A stretch of 64,000 nucleotides of DNA from Lysobacter capsici. Its GTDB lineage: Bacteria; Pseudomonadota; Gammaproteobacteria; Xanthomonadales; Xanthomonadaceae. How positions within the stretch are numbered: the first letter of the stretch is position 1; each line of letters begins with the position of its first letter. The position numbers and the translations under genes are program-made. This document shows, piece by piece, positions 25,936 through 36,400 of this stretch. The notes under the pieces were generated by a model that was given only the letters and a program-made list of their open reading frames with translations, ran no database searches and was not told the origin of the DNA. The stretch lies in contig NZ_CP076103.1 in NCBI RefSeq assembly GCF_018732085.1, positions 1,426,001 to 1,490,000 of the forward strand, written 5' to 3'.

Positions 25936-28900
25936 ATGCTGCGATCGTTGTTATGCGCCTGCCTGGGCCTGTGCGCCGCCTTCGCGGCCGGCGCCGCCGT
26001 GCCCGAGGCGCCGCGCGCGCGCATCATCGGCGTCGCCGACGGGCTGCCGTCGAGCAAGGTCAACGGCATGGCCTTCGACCACGCCGGCTATCTGTGGCTG
26101 GCCACGACCGACGGCCTGGCGCGCTACGACGGCATCGGCATGAAGGTGTGGCGGCACACGCCGGGCGATCCGAGTTCGCTGCCCGGCAACGACCTGACCC
26201 TGGTCACGGTCGACGATCGCGACCGCATCTGGGTTTCGGCCGAGGGCCGCGGCCTGAGCATGATGGACGCGCGCCGCGCCGGCTTCGTGCATTACCGCCG
26301 CGCCGAGCAGCCGCAGATCGGCAGCGACGACACCTTCGCCGTCGCCAGCCGCAACGGCGAGGTCTGGTTCGGCACCTACGGCGGCGGCCTGCACCGGCTC
26401 GACCGCGACGGCCGCATCCGCCGCTACATGCCCAAGGACGGCGATCCGCACAGCCTGCCGTCGCCGACGGTGCTGTCGCTGAGCTTCGACGACCACGGCG
26501 ATCTGTGGATCGGCACCTTCAAGGGCCTGGCGCGCTGGACCGGCAACGATTTCGAACGCATCGCCGTGCCCGGCCCGGACCCGACCCCGTGGGTGATGTC
26601 GGTCACGCCGGTCGGCGATCAGCTGTGGGTCGGCGCCAAGACCGGCCTGTACCGGCGCGAGCGCGACGGCCGCTGGACCGATCCGGACTACTCGGTGATG
26701 TTCGGCAATCTCAATGCGGTGCTGACCCTGGCGCCGGACCGCGACGGCAATTTCTGGCTCGGCACCCAGCGCAGCATCTGGCGCGCGGCGCCGGGCACGG
26801 TGCCGCTGCCGGTCGCGCTGGGGCCGTCGCGCCCGGCGCGTCCGGTGCAGCAGATCGTCGGCCAGGACGACGGTTCGTTCTGGTTCCCGCTGGCCGGCGT
26901 CGGCGTGGGTTATCTGCGTTCGGACTGGCGCCGCATCGCCCAGTACTCGCGCGAGCGCGGCACCTTGTCGAGCGAGTTGTACACCGCGGTGACGCCGTCC
27001 TCGCGCGGCGGTTTCTGGCTGATCGGCGCGCGCGGCGAGATCGAGCGGCTCGGCCTGGACGGCGTGGTCGAGCCGGTCACCGACGGCCCGCACGATGCGA
27101 TGGGCAAGGGCGGCATTCCCAATGCCGCGGTCGAGGACCGCAAGGGCCGGCTGTGGATCGCGACCAGCCGCAACAACCTGGTGCGGATCGACCCGTCGGG
27201 GATCTGGCGCGACTGGACCGTCGACACGCCCGAACCGGTCCTCGGCGGCGAACCCGACCGGATGGTGATCGCGCCCGACGGCACGTTGTGGATTTCCTAT
27301 CTCACCGAAGGCCTGCAACAGCGCGATACCGACAGCGGTCAGGTGCTGGCCTCGATCCTGGTCGGCACCCGCCAGGGCATCGGCAGCGGCGATCTGGATT
27401 CGATGGCGTTCGCGCCCGACGGCGCGTTGTGGATCGCCTCCGGCCAGGGCCTGCTGCGCCGCGACGCGGCCCGCAACGTCATGCGGCCGGTGCCCGGGCT
27501 GCCGGCCGACCGGGTGTTCGGTTTCGTGTTCGAAAGCGCATCGAGCCTGTGGCTGCAGCGCTTGAACGGGCTGGAGCATTACACCCTCGACGCTCGCGGC
27601 CGCTGGCATCTGGAATCGCGCGCCGGCGTCGAGGACGGCATTCCCGCGGTCGAAGGCACCGGCCTGTTCCGCGATCGCGGCGGCAAGATCTGGTTGCCGA
27701 CCTCGCGCGGCCTGTTCCGCTGGGACCCGCTGCGCCGGCAGCTGCGCCGCTTCGGCGTGCAGGACGGCATGAGCAGCCAGGAATTCCTGCGCCGCGCCTC
27801 GGTGTTGACCGGCGACGGCGTGCTGGCCGCGTCGCTGTCGGACGGCAGCGTGGTGTTGATCGACACCGCCTTGCCCGATCCGCCGCCGCGCCAGCCGCGC
27901 CTGCAATGGCATCAGCTCGACGTGCGCCGGCATGGGCGCTGGGTGCCGCTGCCGTTGCAGAACCCGGCGCGCGCGTCGGGGTCCGAGCGCGCCTCGCGCT
28001 ACGAATCGATGCCGTCGCTGGCGCCGGACGATCGCGAGATGCGCGTGCAGATGCGCCTGCTGTCGTTCGACGATCCGCAGGGCAATCGCTATTACACGCG
28101 CCTGGACGGTTACGACAACGACTGGGTCTCGGTCGGCGAAACCGGCGAGCGCGTGTTCGCCGGCCTGCCGTCGGGCAATTACCTGCTGCATGCGCGCGCG
28201 GTCGACGCCAACGGCAACCTCGCCGAAGAACGCACGCTGGAATTCAACGTGCGTCCGCCGTGGTGGCGCACGCCGCCGGCGTTGGCGGCGTTGATCGGAT
28301 TGATCGCGCTGGCGGTGTGGTCGGGCGCGGCGGCGTGGCGTCGCCGGCTCAAGCGGCGGCTGTCATGGCAGCGCGCCGAACACGAACGCGAGGTGGCCAA
28401 GCAGGCGTCGCTGGCGAAGACGCGGTTCCTGGCCACCTTGGGGCATGAGGTGCGCACGCCTATGACGGGTGTGTTGGGGATGAGTGAGTTGTTGCTCGAC
28501 ACGCAGTTGGATGAGCGGCAACGGGGCTATACGCAATCTATTAGACGCGCTGGCGAACACCTCTTGCGGTTGGTCAACGACGCGCTCGATCTGGCGCGGA
28601 TCGAGTCAGGCAAGCTGGAGCTCGCCGACGAGGCCTTCGATCTGCGCGCGCTGGTCGATCAGGCCGCCGAGTTGATGCGGCCGCTGGCGCAGCAGCGCGG
28701 CTTGGGCTTCGAGGTGAAGGTCGCGGCGAGCGCGCCGCAGGGCCTGCGTGGCGATCCGAGCCGGGTCTGCCAGATCCTGATGAACCTGCTCGGCAACGCG
28801 ATCAAGTTCACCGAAGTGGGGCGGGTCGGGCTGGTGGTCGAAGCGTTGTCGCCGCAGGGCGTGCGTTTCGAAGTCGCCGACACCGGGCCGGGTTTGAACG

Positions 28901-29541
28901 AAGAACAAAAGGCGCGGCTGTTCCGCCGGTTCGAGCAGGCCGAAGGCGCGCGCACCGCGGCGCGTTACGGCGGCAGCGGGTTGGGGTTGGCGATCTGCCA
29001 GGAACTGGCCGCGGCGATGGAAGGGCAGATCGCGGTGTACAGCGAGCCGGGGCAGGGGGCGCGGTTCGTGTTTGATTTGCCTTTGGCTGAGGTGGAGCCG
29101 CCGCGGGTGGTCGGGAATTCAACGCCGGAGCCTTCTTTGCGTGGCTTGCAGGTGGGGCCGTTGGCTTTGCTTTTGGTCGAAGACGATCCGACCGTGGCCG
29201 AGGTGATCGCCGGCCTGCTGCGCGTGCAGGGCCATCGCGTCACTCATGTCGCCAACGGTCTGGCGGCGCTGGCCGAAGTGGCGACGGCGAACTTCGACCT
29301 GGCCTTGCTCGATCTGGACCTGCCCGGCATCAACGGCCTGGACCTTGCGCGCCAGTTCCGCGCGCAAGGTTTCGCCCAGCCGCTGATCGCGGTGACCGCG
29401 CGCGCCGACGCCGATGCCGAACCGCAGGCCAGCGCGGCCGGATTCGATCGTTTCCTGCGCAAACCGGTGACCGGCGCGATGCTGGCCGATGCCTTGCGCG
29501 CGGTGTTGCAGCCGACAACGGCGCCGAAGGCTGACGAGTAG
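25936..29541 (+). CDS. Hybrid sensor histidine kinase with two-component propeller sensor, paralogue 1
   Basis: A 1201-aa protein; the ATG at 25936 follows GGGAGAGGGAG. Residues 1-21 are a signal peptide; about 25-690 form a periplasmic propeller with repeated LWLATTDGLARYDG and GDLWIGT-type blades; a Y_Y_Y domain follows (YTRLDGYDNDWVSVG); one membrane helix at about 779-801. The HisKA H-box is LGHEVRTPMTG (H837), with HATPase motifs NLLGNAIKFTE, DTGPGLNEEQ and GSGLGLAI. A C-terminal receiver has LLVEDDPTVAEVI and phospho-acceptor D1126 (LLDLDLPGINGLD). There is no HPt or output domain. It probably senses an extracellular, perhaps carbohydrate, cue. Confidence 0.93.
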   Translation: MLRSLLCACLGLCAAFAAGAAVPEAPRARIIGVADGLPSSKVNGMAFDHAGYLWLATTDGLARYDGIGMKVWRHTPGDPSSLPGNDLTLVTVDDRDRIWVSAEGRGLSMMDARRAGFVHYRRAEQPQIGSDDTFAVASRNGEVWFGTYGGGLHRLDRDGRIRRYMPKDGDPHSLPSPTVLSLSFDDHGDLWIGTFKGLARWTGNDFERIAVPGPDPTPWVMSVTPVGDQLWVGAKTGLYRRERDGRWTDPDYSVMFGNLNAVLTLAPDRDGNFWLGTQRSIWRAAPGTVPLPVALGPSRPARPVQQIVGQDDGSFWFPLAGVGVGYLRSDWRRIAQYSRERGTLSSELYTAVTPSSRGGFWLIGARGEIERLGLDGVVEPVTDGPHDAMGKGGIPNAAVEDRKGRLWIATSRNNLVRIDPSGIWRDWTVDTPEPVLGGEPDRMVIAPDGTLWISYLTEGLQQRDTDSGQVLASILVGTRQGIGSGDLDSMAFAPDGALWIASGQGLLRRDAARNVMRPVPGLPADRVFGFVFESASSLWLQRLNGLEHYTLDARGRWHLESRAGVEDGIPAVEGTGLFRDRGGKIWLPTSRGLFRWDPLRRQLRRFGVQDGMSSQEFLRRASVLTGDGVLAASLSDGSVVLIDTALPDPPPRQPRLQWHQLDVRRHGRWVPLPLQNPARASGSERASRYESMPSLAPDDREMRVQMRLLSFDDPQGNRYYTRLDGYDNDWVSVGETGERVFAGLPSGNYLLHARAVDANGNLAEERTLEFNVRPPWWRTPPALAALIGLIALAVWSGAAAWRRRLKRRLSWQRAEHEREVAKQASLAKTRFLATLGHEVRTPMTGVLGMSELLLDTQLDERQRGYTQSIRRAGEHLLRLVNDALDLARIESGKLELADEAFDLRALVDQAAELMRPLAQQRGLGFEVKVAASAPQGLRGDPSRVCQILMNLLGNAIKFTEVGRVGLVVEALSPQGVRFEVADTGPGLNEEQKARLFRRFEQAEGARTAARYGGSGLGLAICQELAAAMEGQIAVYSEPGQGARFVFDLPLAEVEPPRVVGNSTPEPSLRGLQVGPLALLLVEDDPTVAEVIAGLLRVQGHRVTHVANGLAALAEVATANFDLALLDLDLPGINGLDLARQFRAQGFAQPLIAVTARADADAEPQASAAGFDRFLRKPVTGAMLADALRAVLQPTTAPKADE

Positions 29542-29882
29542 GCGCTCGCCGCGATGATTCGCCTGCTGGACGGCGCGGCGAGGTCTTTTGTGGGAGGGGC
29601 TTGAGCCCCGACGCTTTTCGATCCGGCGCGGCGACCTGAAACAAAAGCGTCGGGGCTCAAGCCCCTCCCACAAAAGACCTCGTCATAACCAAACGCTGCC
29701 TGTGAGACAGCCGGTTTCAGCGCAGAACCGTGACGTCGCGCGTCTTTAGCCACGGCTTGGCACTGATTCGCACCCCGCCACGCGGCCCTGCACGGTTGCG
29801 CGCTTGCGCCCGACCGGGGCCGTTGCGACGATAGCGCACCGGCCTTACCGGGAGAGAATCGCTCGCGGTCCAGGAGGAGTCC
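29542..29882. other. Intergenic spacer between kinases 1 and 2
   Basis: 341 bp; the first third is a perfect long palindrome (annotated separately). The remaining 200 bp carries the presumed promoter of the second kinase and an AGGAGG ribosome site just before its GTG start. Confidence 0.6.
29579..29682. repeat. Palindromic intergenic element, copy 2 of 5 (perfect 40-nt arms)
   Basis: Arms at 29579-29618 and 29643-29682 are perfect reverse complements, beginning CGAGGTCTTTTGTGGGAGGG, around a 24-nt centre. It is the best conserved of the five family copies and could act as a transcription attenuator between the first and second kinase genes. Confidence 0.9.
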
Positions 29883-32800
29883 GTGTTGGGACGTAGTCTG
29901 TGTCTGCTCCTGCTGTTGTTGTTCGGCGCTCAGTTCGCCATGCAGGCGCAGGCTCGCCTTCCGGAAACCCCGCGCTTCCGCCGCTTCGGCCAGGAGCAGG
30001 GGCTGCCCAAGTCGGTGCTGGCGATGGAGCTCGACCATCAGGGCTATCTGTGGATCGCCACCGAGGACGGCCTGGCGCGCTACGACGGCGTCGCCTTCAG
30101 CACCTGGCGCCACACCATCGGCCTGTCCGGCTCGTTGCCGGACAACATGCTCGAAGACCTCTACATCGACGCGAGCGACCGCATCTGGGTCGCCAGCCGC
30201 GACGGCCTGGCCTGGCTCGGCAGCGATCGCAAGGAATTCGTCCGCGTCGCGTTCCGCGGCGCCGACGCTTCGTGCAGCGACGATGTGTCGTACCTGACCG
30301 GCACCCCCGACGGCGCGATCTGGACCGCGACCTACGCCGGCCACATGTGCCGCATCGCCCCCGACGGTCGCAGCGTGCAGCGCTTCGTGCCCGGCGTCGG
30401 CGCCGGCGCGCGCCTGCCGCACGGGCCGATCACCGCCTTGCTCGCCGATTCGCGCGGCCGTCTGCTGGTCGGCACCTTGCACGGGCTGGTGCGGTTCGAA
30501 AACGGGCGCTTCGCTCCGATCGGCCGCGACGAAACCGCCGGCGTGCGCATCGGCGAGTTGTCACAGGACGTCGACGGCGCGGTCTGGGTCGGCAGCCAGC
30601 GCGGCCTGTTCCGGCTCGGCGCCGACGACCGCATGACCCCGGCGCCGTGGCAGCTGGGCGAGGAAGCGGCCAACGCGATCGTGATCGGCGACCTCACCGG
30701 CGGCCGCTGGATCGGCACCACCGCCGGGCTGTACCGGGTCGACGCCGACAACAACGTGCGGCTGTTGCAGGACGATGCCGGCGACGGGCTGTGGGACCGC
30801 CGCAGCGGCCTGATGCAGATGCTGCGCGACGACGAAGGCGGGATCTGGTTCGTCACCTATTCGCAAGGGCTGGTGTACCTGCCGCCGGACTGGAACCGCT
30901 TCGCCTCGATCACCTCGGTCGGCAGCAGCCAGATCGACCGGCTCGATGCGCGCGACATCGCGCCCGACGGCGACGGCGGCTTCTGGCTGTTGACCGCGAC
31001 CGACCTGTACCGGCTGCGCCGCGGCAGCGGCGAACTCGAAGCCGTCGCCGACAGCCGCAGCCTCGGGCTGAAGTGGATGCACACGCTGTTCCTGCGTCCC
31101 GACGGCACGTTGTGGATCGGTCACTCCACCGGGTTGAGTCTGTTCGACCCGGCCACCGGCCAGGCACGCGCATGGCCGTTCGCCGCTTCGTCGGGCACGA
31201 CGAAGCCGACGACCGCCTCGCAGGATCTCGGCGCGACCGTGTGGTTCCTGCACGAATTGCCCGACGGCGGCCTGTGGCTGTGGTTCTCCGACGGCACCGT
31301 GCATCGCTACCGCGCCGACGGCGCCGCCTTGCCGGCGGGCGAGGCCGAGCGCGTGCTCGCGAGCAGCGGTTTCCTGACCGGCCCGGGCACCTTCGTGCAA
31401 GGCCCCGACGGCCAGCCCTGGTTCGCCGGCACCACCGGCCTCAAGCGCTGGGACGGCCAGCGTTTCCTCGCCGTCGCCGGCGGCGACATCGACGACATCC
31501 AGGTGATGAGCTTCGCCGGCCCGCAGCGCCTGTGGCTGGCGCGCCGCGGCGCGCTGGAGGCCTACAGCTGGCGCGACGGCCGCCTGCGGCCGGAACTGCG
31601 CATCGACAACAACGCCGGTTATCCCGACACCAACGTCTCGGGCCTGTTGGTCAGCCGCAACGGCACGGTCTGGGCGACCACCGCGCGCGGCCTGCTGATG
31701 ATGTCGCCCGACGCCAAGCGGCTGCGCCTGTTCGGCCTGGGCGACGGCATTCCCAATGTCGAACTGACCCGCACCTCGCCGCATCGCGGCGCCGACGGCG
31801 TGGCCGCGGCGCTGTCGCTGGACGGGCTGGTGCTGTTCGACCTGGACACGCCGTTCCCGAGCGCGCGGCCGCCGCGCGTGACCCTGGAAAGCCTCAGCGC
31901 GCGGCGCGAGGAAGACGAATGGTCGTTGCCGGTCGATCGCGGCAGCGTGCAGCTGGAATCCGACGATCGCGATCTGCGCATCGTCGCGCGGCTGATGTCG
32001 TTCCTCGACCCGCGTTCGCACGTGTACCGCTTCAAGCTGGAAGGCTACGACCCGGACTGGATCGAACAGCGCGCCAACGGCGAGCGGGTGTTCTCGCGCC
32101 TGGAACCGGGCGAATACCGGTTGCTGGTCAAGGCCGCGGGCGCCGACGGCATCTGGTCCGAACCGGTCGGATTTTCGCTGCACGTCAAACCGCCGTGGTG
32201 GCGCGCGACCTGGGCGCAGATCGTGTTCGCGTTGATCGCACTGGCGTTGCTGGCGATCGGCGCGATCGCCTATCGCCGCCGCCTGGGCCGGCGCAGCGAC
32301 TGGCAACTGGCCGTGCACAAGCGCGAAGTCGCCGAGCAGGCGTCCGAGGCGAAGACCCGCTTCCTGGCCACGCTGGGGCATGAAGTGCGCACGCCGATGA
32401 CGGGCGTGCTGGGGATGAGCGAGTTGCTGCTCGATACGCCGCTGGATGAAAAGCAGCGGGGGTATACGGAATCCATAAGACGCGCTGGCGAACACCTGTT
32501 GCGGTTGGTCAACGACGCGCTGGACCTGGCCCGGATCGAATCGGGCAAGCTGCAACTCGAAGACCGCGCGTTCGACCTGCGCGCGATGGTCGAGGAAGCC
32601 ACCGAACTGATGAAGCCGCTGGCGCGCCAGCGCGGGCTGGCGTTCCGCATCGACATCGCCGACAGCGCACCGCAGGGCTTGCGCGGCGATCCGAGCCGGG
32701 TCCGCCAGATATTGATGAACCTGCTCGGCAACGCGATCAAATTCACCGAGCAAGGCACGGTCAGCCTGCGGGTCGAGGCGTTGACGCCGCAGGGCGTGCG

Positions 32801-33467
32801 CTTCGAAGTCGCCGACACCGGACCGGGCTTGAACGAAGAACAAAAAGCGCGGCTGTTCCGCCGTTTCGAGCAGGCCGAAGGCGCGCGCACCGCGGCGCGT
32901 TACGGCGGCAGCGGGCTTGGCTTGGCGATCTGCCAGGAACTGGCCGCGGCGATGGACGGGCATGTCGCGGTGGTCAGTGAGGCGGGGCAGGGCGCGCGGT
33001 TCGTGCTGGATTTGCCGTTGCTTGAGGTGAGGGTGCCGGCGGCGGTCGTGGGGTCAACGCCGGAGCCTTCCTTGCGTGGCTTCCAGGTCGGTGCGCTGGC
33101 TTTGCTTTTGGTCGAGGACGACGCCACCGTCGCCGAAGTCATCGGCGGCCTGCTGCGCGCGCAGGGGCATCGGGTCAGTCACGTGCCCAACGGCCTGGCC
33201 GCGCTGGCCGAGGTCGCGACCGCGCGGTTCGATCTGGCCCTGCTCGATCTGGACCTGCCCGGCATCAACGGCCTGGACCTGGCCCGCCAGTTCCGCGCCC
33301 AGGGATTCGCCCAGCCGCTGATCGCGGTGACCGCGCGCGCCGACGCCGAGGCCGAACCGCAGGCGCAAGCGGCCGGCTTCGATGTATTCCTGCGCAAGCC
33401 GGTGACCGGTGCCATGCTGGCCGAGGCGCTCGCCACCTGCCTGCGCGCGCGGACGGCGATGGAATGA
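29883..33467 (+). CDS. Hybrid sensor histidine kinase with propeller sensor, paralogue 2
   Basis: A 1194-aa protein starting at GTG (after AGGAGG) with LGRSLCLLLLLLFGAQFAMQ, a signal peptide. The propeller blades (LWIATEDGLARYDG, GAVWVGSQRGLFRLG, GTLWIGHSTGLSLFD) run to about 690, then a Y_Y_Y domain (YRFKLEGYDPDWIEQ) and a membrane helix. H833 lies in LGHEVRTPMTG, the ATPase core is intact (GSGLGLAI), and the receiver phospho-acceptor is D1122. The sensor is strongly diverged from paralogue 1, while the kinase and receiver are nearly identical. Its stop overlaps the start of the third kinase (ATGA). Confidence 0.93.
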   Translation: MLGRSLCLLLLLLFGAQFAMQAQARLPETPRFRRFGQEQGLPKSVLAMELDHQGYLWIATEDGLARYDGVAFSTWRHTIGLSGSLPDNMLEDLYIDASDRIWVASRDGLAWLGSDRKEFVRVAFRGADASCSDDVSYLTGTPDGAIWTATYAGHMCRIAPDGRSVQRFVPGVGAGARLPHGPITALLADSRGRLLVGTLHGLVRFENGRFAPIGRDETAGVRIGELSQDVDGAVWVGSQRGLFRLGADDRMTPAPWQLGEEAANAIVIGDLTGGRWIGTTAGLYRVDADNNVRLLQDDAGDGLWDRRSGLMQMLRDDEGGIWFVTYSQGLVYLPPDWNRFASITSVGSSQIDRLDARDIAPDGDGGFWLLTATDLYRLRRGSGELEAVADSRSLGLKWMHTLFLRPDGTLWIGHSTGLSLFDPATGQARAWPFAASSGTTKPTTASQDLGATVWFLHELPDGGLWLWFSDGTVHRYRADGAALPAGEAERVLASSGFLTGPGTFVQGPDGQPWFAGTTGLKRWDGQRFLAVAGGDIDDIQVMSFAGPQRLWLARRGALEAYSWRDGRLRPELRIDNNAGYPDTNVSGLLVSRNGTVWATTARGLLMMSPDAKRLRLFGLGDGIPNVELTRTSPHRGADGVAAALSLDGLVLFDLDTPFPSARPPRVTLESLSARREEDEWSLPVDRGSVQLESDDRDLRIVARLMSFLDPRSHVYRFKLEGYDPDWIEQRANGERVFSRLEPGEYRLLVKAAGADGIWSEPVGFSLHVKPPWWRATWAQIVFALIALALLAIGAIAYRRRLGRRSDWQLAVHKREVAEQASEAKTRFLATLGHEVRTPMTGVLGMSELLLDTPLDEKQRGYTESIRRAGEHLLRLVNDALDLARIESGKLQLEDRAFDLRAMVEEATELMKPLARQRGLAFRIDIADSAPQGLRGDPSRVRQILMNLLGNAIKFTEQGTVSLRVEALTPQGVRFEVADTGPGLNEEQKARLFRRFEQAEGARTAARYGGSGLGLAICQELAAAMDGHVAVVSEAGQGARFVLDLPLLEVRVPAAVVGSTPEPSLRGFQVGALALLLVEDDATVAEVIGGLLRAQGHRVSHVPNGLAALAEVATARFDLALLDLDLPGINGLDLARQFRAQGFAQPLIAVTARADAEAEPQAQAAGFDVFLRKPVTGAMLAEALATCLRARTAME

Positions 33468-36400
33468 AGTCAACGGTTTGCACGCCGCATGGACGCGTCG
33501 AACCGCAATGGATGGCTGCCAGCGCGCGAACGGCATCGGTTCGCGCGCATGGCTTGCGCTGGGCCTGGCTGCTGCTGTCCGCGCTGGCTTGCCTGCTCGC
33601 GTCGGTGGCTGCGCCGGTGTTCGCCGGCTTGCCGGAAACCCCGCGCCCGCGCCAGTTGACCGTCGCCGACGGCCTGCCGTCGAACACCATCAGCCGCATC
33701 GCCGAGGATCGCTTCGGTTATCTGTGGATCGCCACCAGCGAAGGCCTGGCGCGCTACGACGGCATTTCCTATCAAGTCTGGCGACGCGAGCAGGGCCTGC
33801 GCGACAACTACCTGTGGGCGGTGCATGTCGACGCCCATAACCGGGTCTGGATCGGCACCGGCCAATCGGGCCTGGTGATGCTCGATACCGACCGCAAGAC
33901 GTTTCGCTACTACAACCGCGCCAACACCCCGGGCATGGGCGACGATACGGTCTGGTCGATCGCCTCCACGCCCGACGGCGCGCTGTGGTTCGGCACCCAG
34001 CACGGCGGCCTGCACCGCATGGCCAGCGACGGTTCGGTCACCCGCTACATGCCGCGCGAAGGCGACCGGCGCAGTTTGCCCAGCGACGGTATTTCCAACC
34101 TCGCCGTCGCCCCCGACGGCAGTCTGTGGATCAGCACCCTGGCCGGCGCGGCGCGCTGGACCGGACGCGATTTCGAACGCGTCCCCGAGCACGCGCTCAG
34201 TTCCGATCTGGTCAACACGATCAGCTTCGAAACCGACGGCACCGCCTGGTTCGGCACCCCGCACGGCGTCGGCGTGCGCCGGCCCGACGGGCGTTACGAC
34301 GCCAAGCCCTGGGCGCAGGTCGCGCCGGGCATGAACATCCTCGACGTGTTGCGTCGCGATCGCACCGGGCAGTACTGGTTCGATCTGCCGCAGGGGTTGG
34401 GCATCGGCAGCATCGACGGGGTCAGCGTGGTGCCGTTGTTCAGCACCGCCAGCCAGGGCCTGGTGCGGCCGAGTTGGTCGGGCGCGTACGAAGATCGCGA
34501 AGGCGGCCTGTGGTTCGCCAGCAACGGTCACGGCCTGTGGTATCTGCCGCCGAACTGGCGCCAGTTCTCGGTGCTGACCCGGCGCCTGGACGATCCGACC
34601 AGCCTGTCGAACGCGCACGTGCGCGGCATCGCGCCGGCGCGCGGCGGCGACATGTGGCTGGTCGGCAGCGGCGGCGTGCTCGACCGGCTCGATCCGGAAA
34701 GCGGAAAGATCACCCACGTCGCCAAGGATTTCAGCGGCAACCTCGGCCTGGAGCGGGTGCTGCAGGATCGCCACGGCATGGTCTGGGTCACCTACTACGG
34801 CGGCCTGGCGCGGATCGATCCGGCCACCGGCGCGCATCGCAACTGGAGCGACAGCGATCGCCGCGATCCCGCGCCCGGCGGCACCAGCGAACTGGTCGAA
34901 AGCCAGGGCCTGCTGTGGGTGGTCGGCAGCGACGGCGAGTTGCAGGCGCGCGACGCCGACGGCCATGTGGTCGATGCGTTCAAGTTCGGCGAGCGCGGCC
35001 TGCCCGAATACCTGACCCTGGAACTCGCCGGCAACGGCCTGGACGATGAGTTGTGGGTCAACGGTTCGCAGGGGCTGTGGCGCTTGAACGGCGGCACGCG
35101 CCGGTTCGAACGCGTGCCCGGTTCGCCGCAAGTGCAGATCGATGCGTTCGCGCTGGAAGGCCGGCAGCGGGTGTGGATCGCGAGCTTCGGCGAATTGACC
35201 GCGTACCGCTGGGACGGCCTGCGCCTGCGCCGCGAATTCAGCCTCGGCGCGCGCCAGGGCCTGCCGCTGACCGATGCGCGCGGGCTCACCGTCGACAGCG
35301 CCGGCCGCTTGTGGATGACCACCACGCGCGGCCTGGTGCGGGTCGATCCGCAGGCGCGTTCGGTGCGCGTGTACGGGGTCAAGGACGGCCTGCCGAGCCA
35401 GGAGTTCGCCGGCAAGCCGGTGCCGCGGCCGGGCGACGGACGCATCCTGATCGGCAGCCCGGAAGGCCTGGTCTTGTTCGATCCGGCGGTGGTGCGGCCG
35501 GTGCGGCAAGCGCCGCCGCTGGTGATCGAAACCATCGAAGTGCGGCGTGGCAATCAGCGCACCGCGTTCGCGACCAACGCCGGCGTGGCCGCATCCGCGC
35601 AGGCCGACGCCGGCGACCGCGCCAGCGCCGGCCGCGCCACCGCCGATGCGATCGCCGCGGCGACCGCCGGGCGTCGTTCGTCGGTGCCGCCGGTGCGCAT
35701 CGCCGACGGCGATCGCGATCTGCGCATCGTCGCGCGGCTGTTGTCGTTCAACAACGCGCAGACCAATCGCTATCGTTTTCGGCTGAGCAATTACGACCCG
35801 GGCTGGGTCGATGTCGGCGCCAACGGCGAGCGCCTGTTCTCGCAGCTGCCGCCGGGCGACTACCGGCTCGAGATCATGGCCAAGACCGCCGACAACGTGT
35901 GGACGCCGCCGCAGGTGATCGATCTGCACGTCGATTCGCCGTGGTGGTGGAGCTGGTGGGCGCTGGTCGGACTGCTCGCGCTGTGCGCGCTGCTGATGCT
36001 GTGGGTGCTGCTGGCGCATCGCAATCGCCTGCAGCGGCGTTTGTCTTGGCAACGCGCCGAACACGAGCGCGAGGTGGCCAAGCAGGCGTCGCTGGCGAAG
36101 ACGCGGTTTTTGGCGACGCTCGGGCATGAAGTACGCACGCCGATGACCGGTGTGTTGGGGATGAGCGAGTTGTTGCTCGATACGCAGTTGGATCAGAAGC
36201 AGCGTAGTTACACTCAGTCGATCCGTAGCGCTGGCGAACACCTCTTACGGTTGGTCAACGATGCGCTGGATCTGGCCCGGATCGAATCGGGCAAGCTGGA
36301 ACTCGCCGACGAGCCGTTCGACCTGCGTGCGCTGGTCGACGAGGCCAGCAAGCTGATGGCGCCGCTCGCGCAGCAACGCCGTCTCGCCTTCGAGGTCGAG

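Noticed and set aside
25951..28191. 746-aa leftward frame inside kinase 1
   Set aside because: Shadow of the propeller-coding strand; same effect seen opposite kinases 2 and 3.
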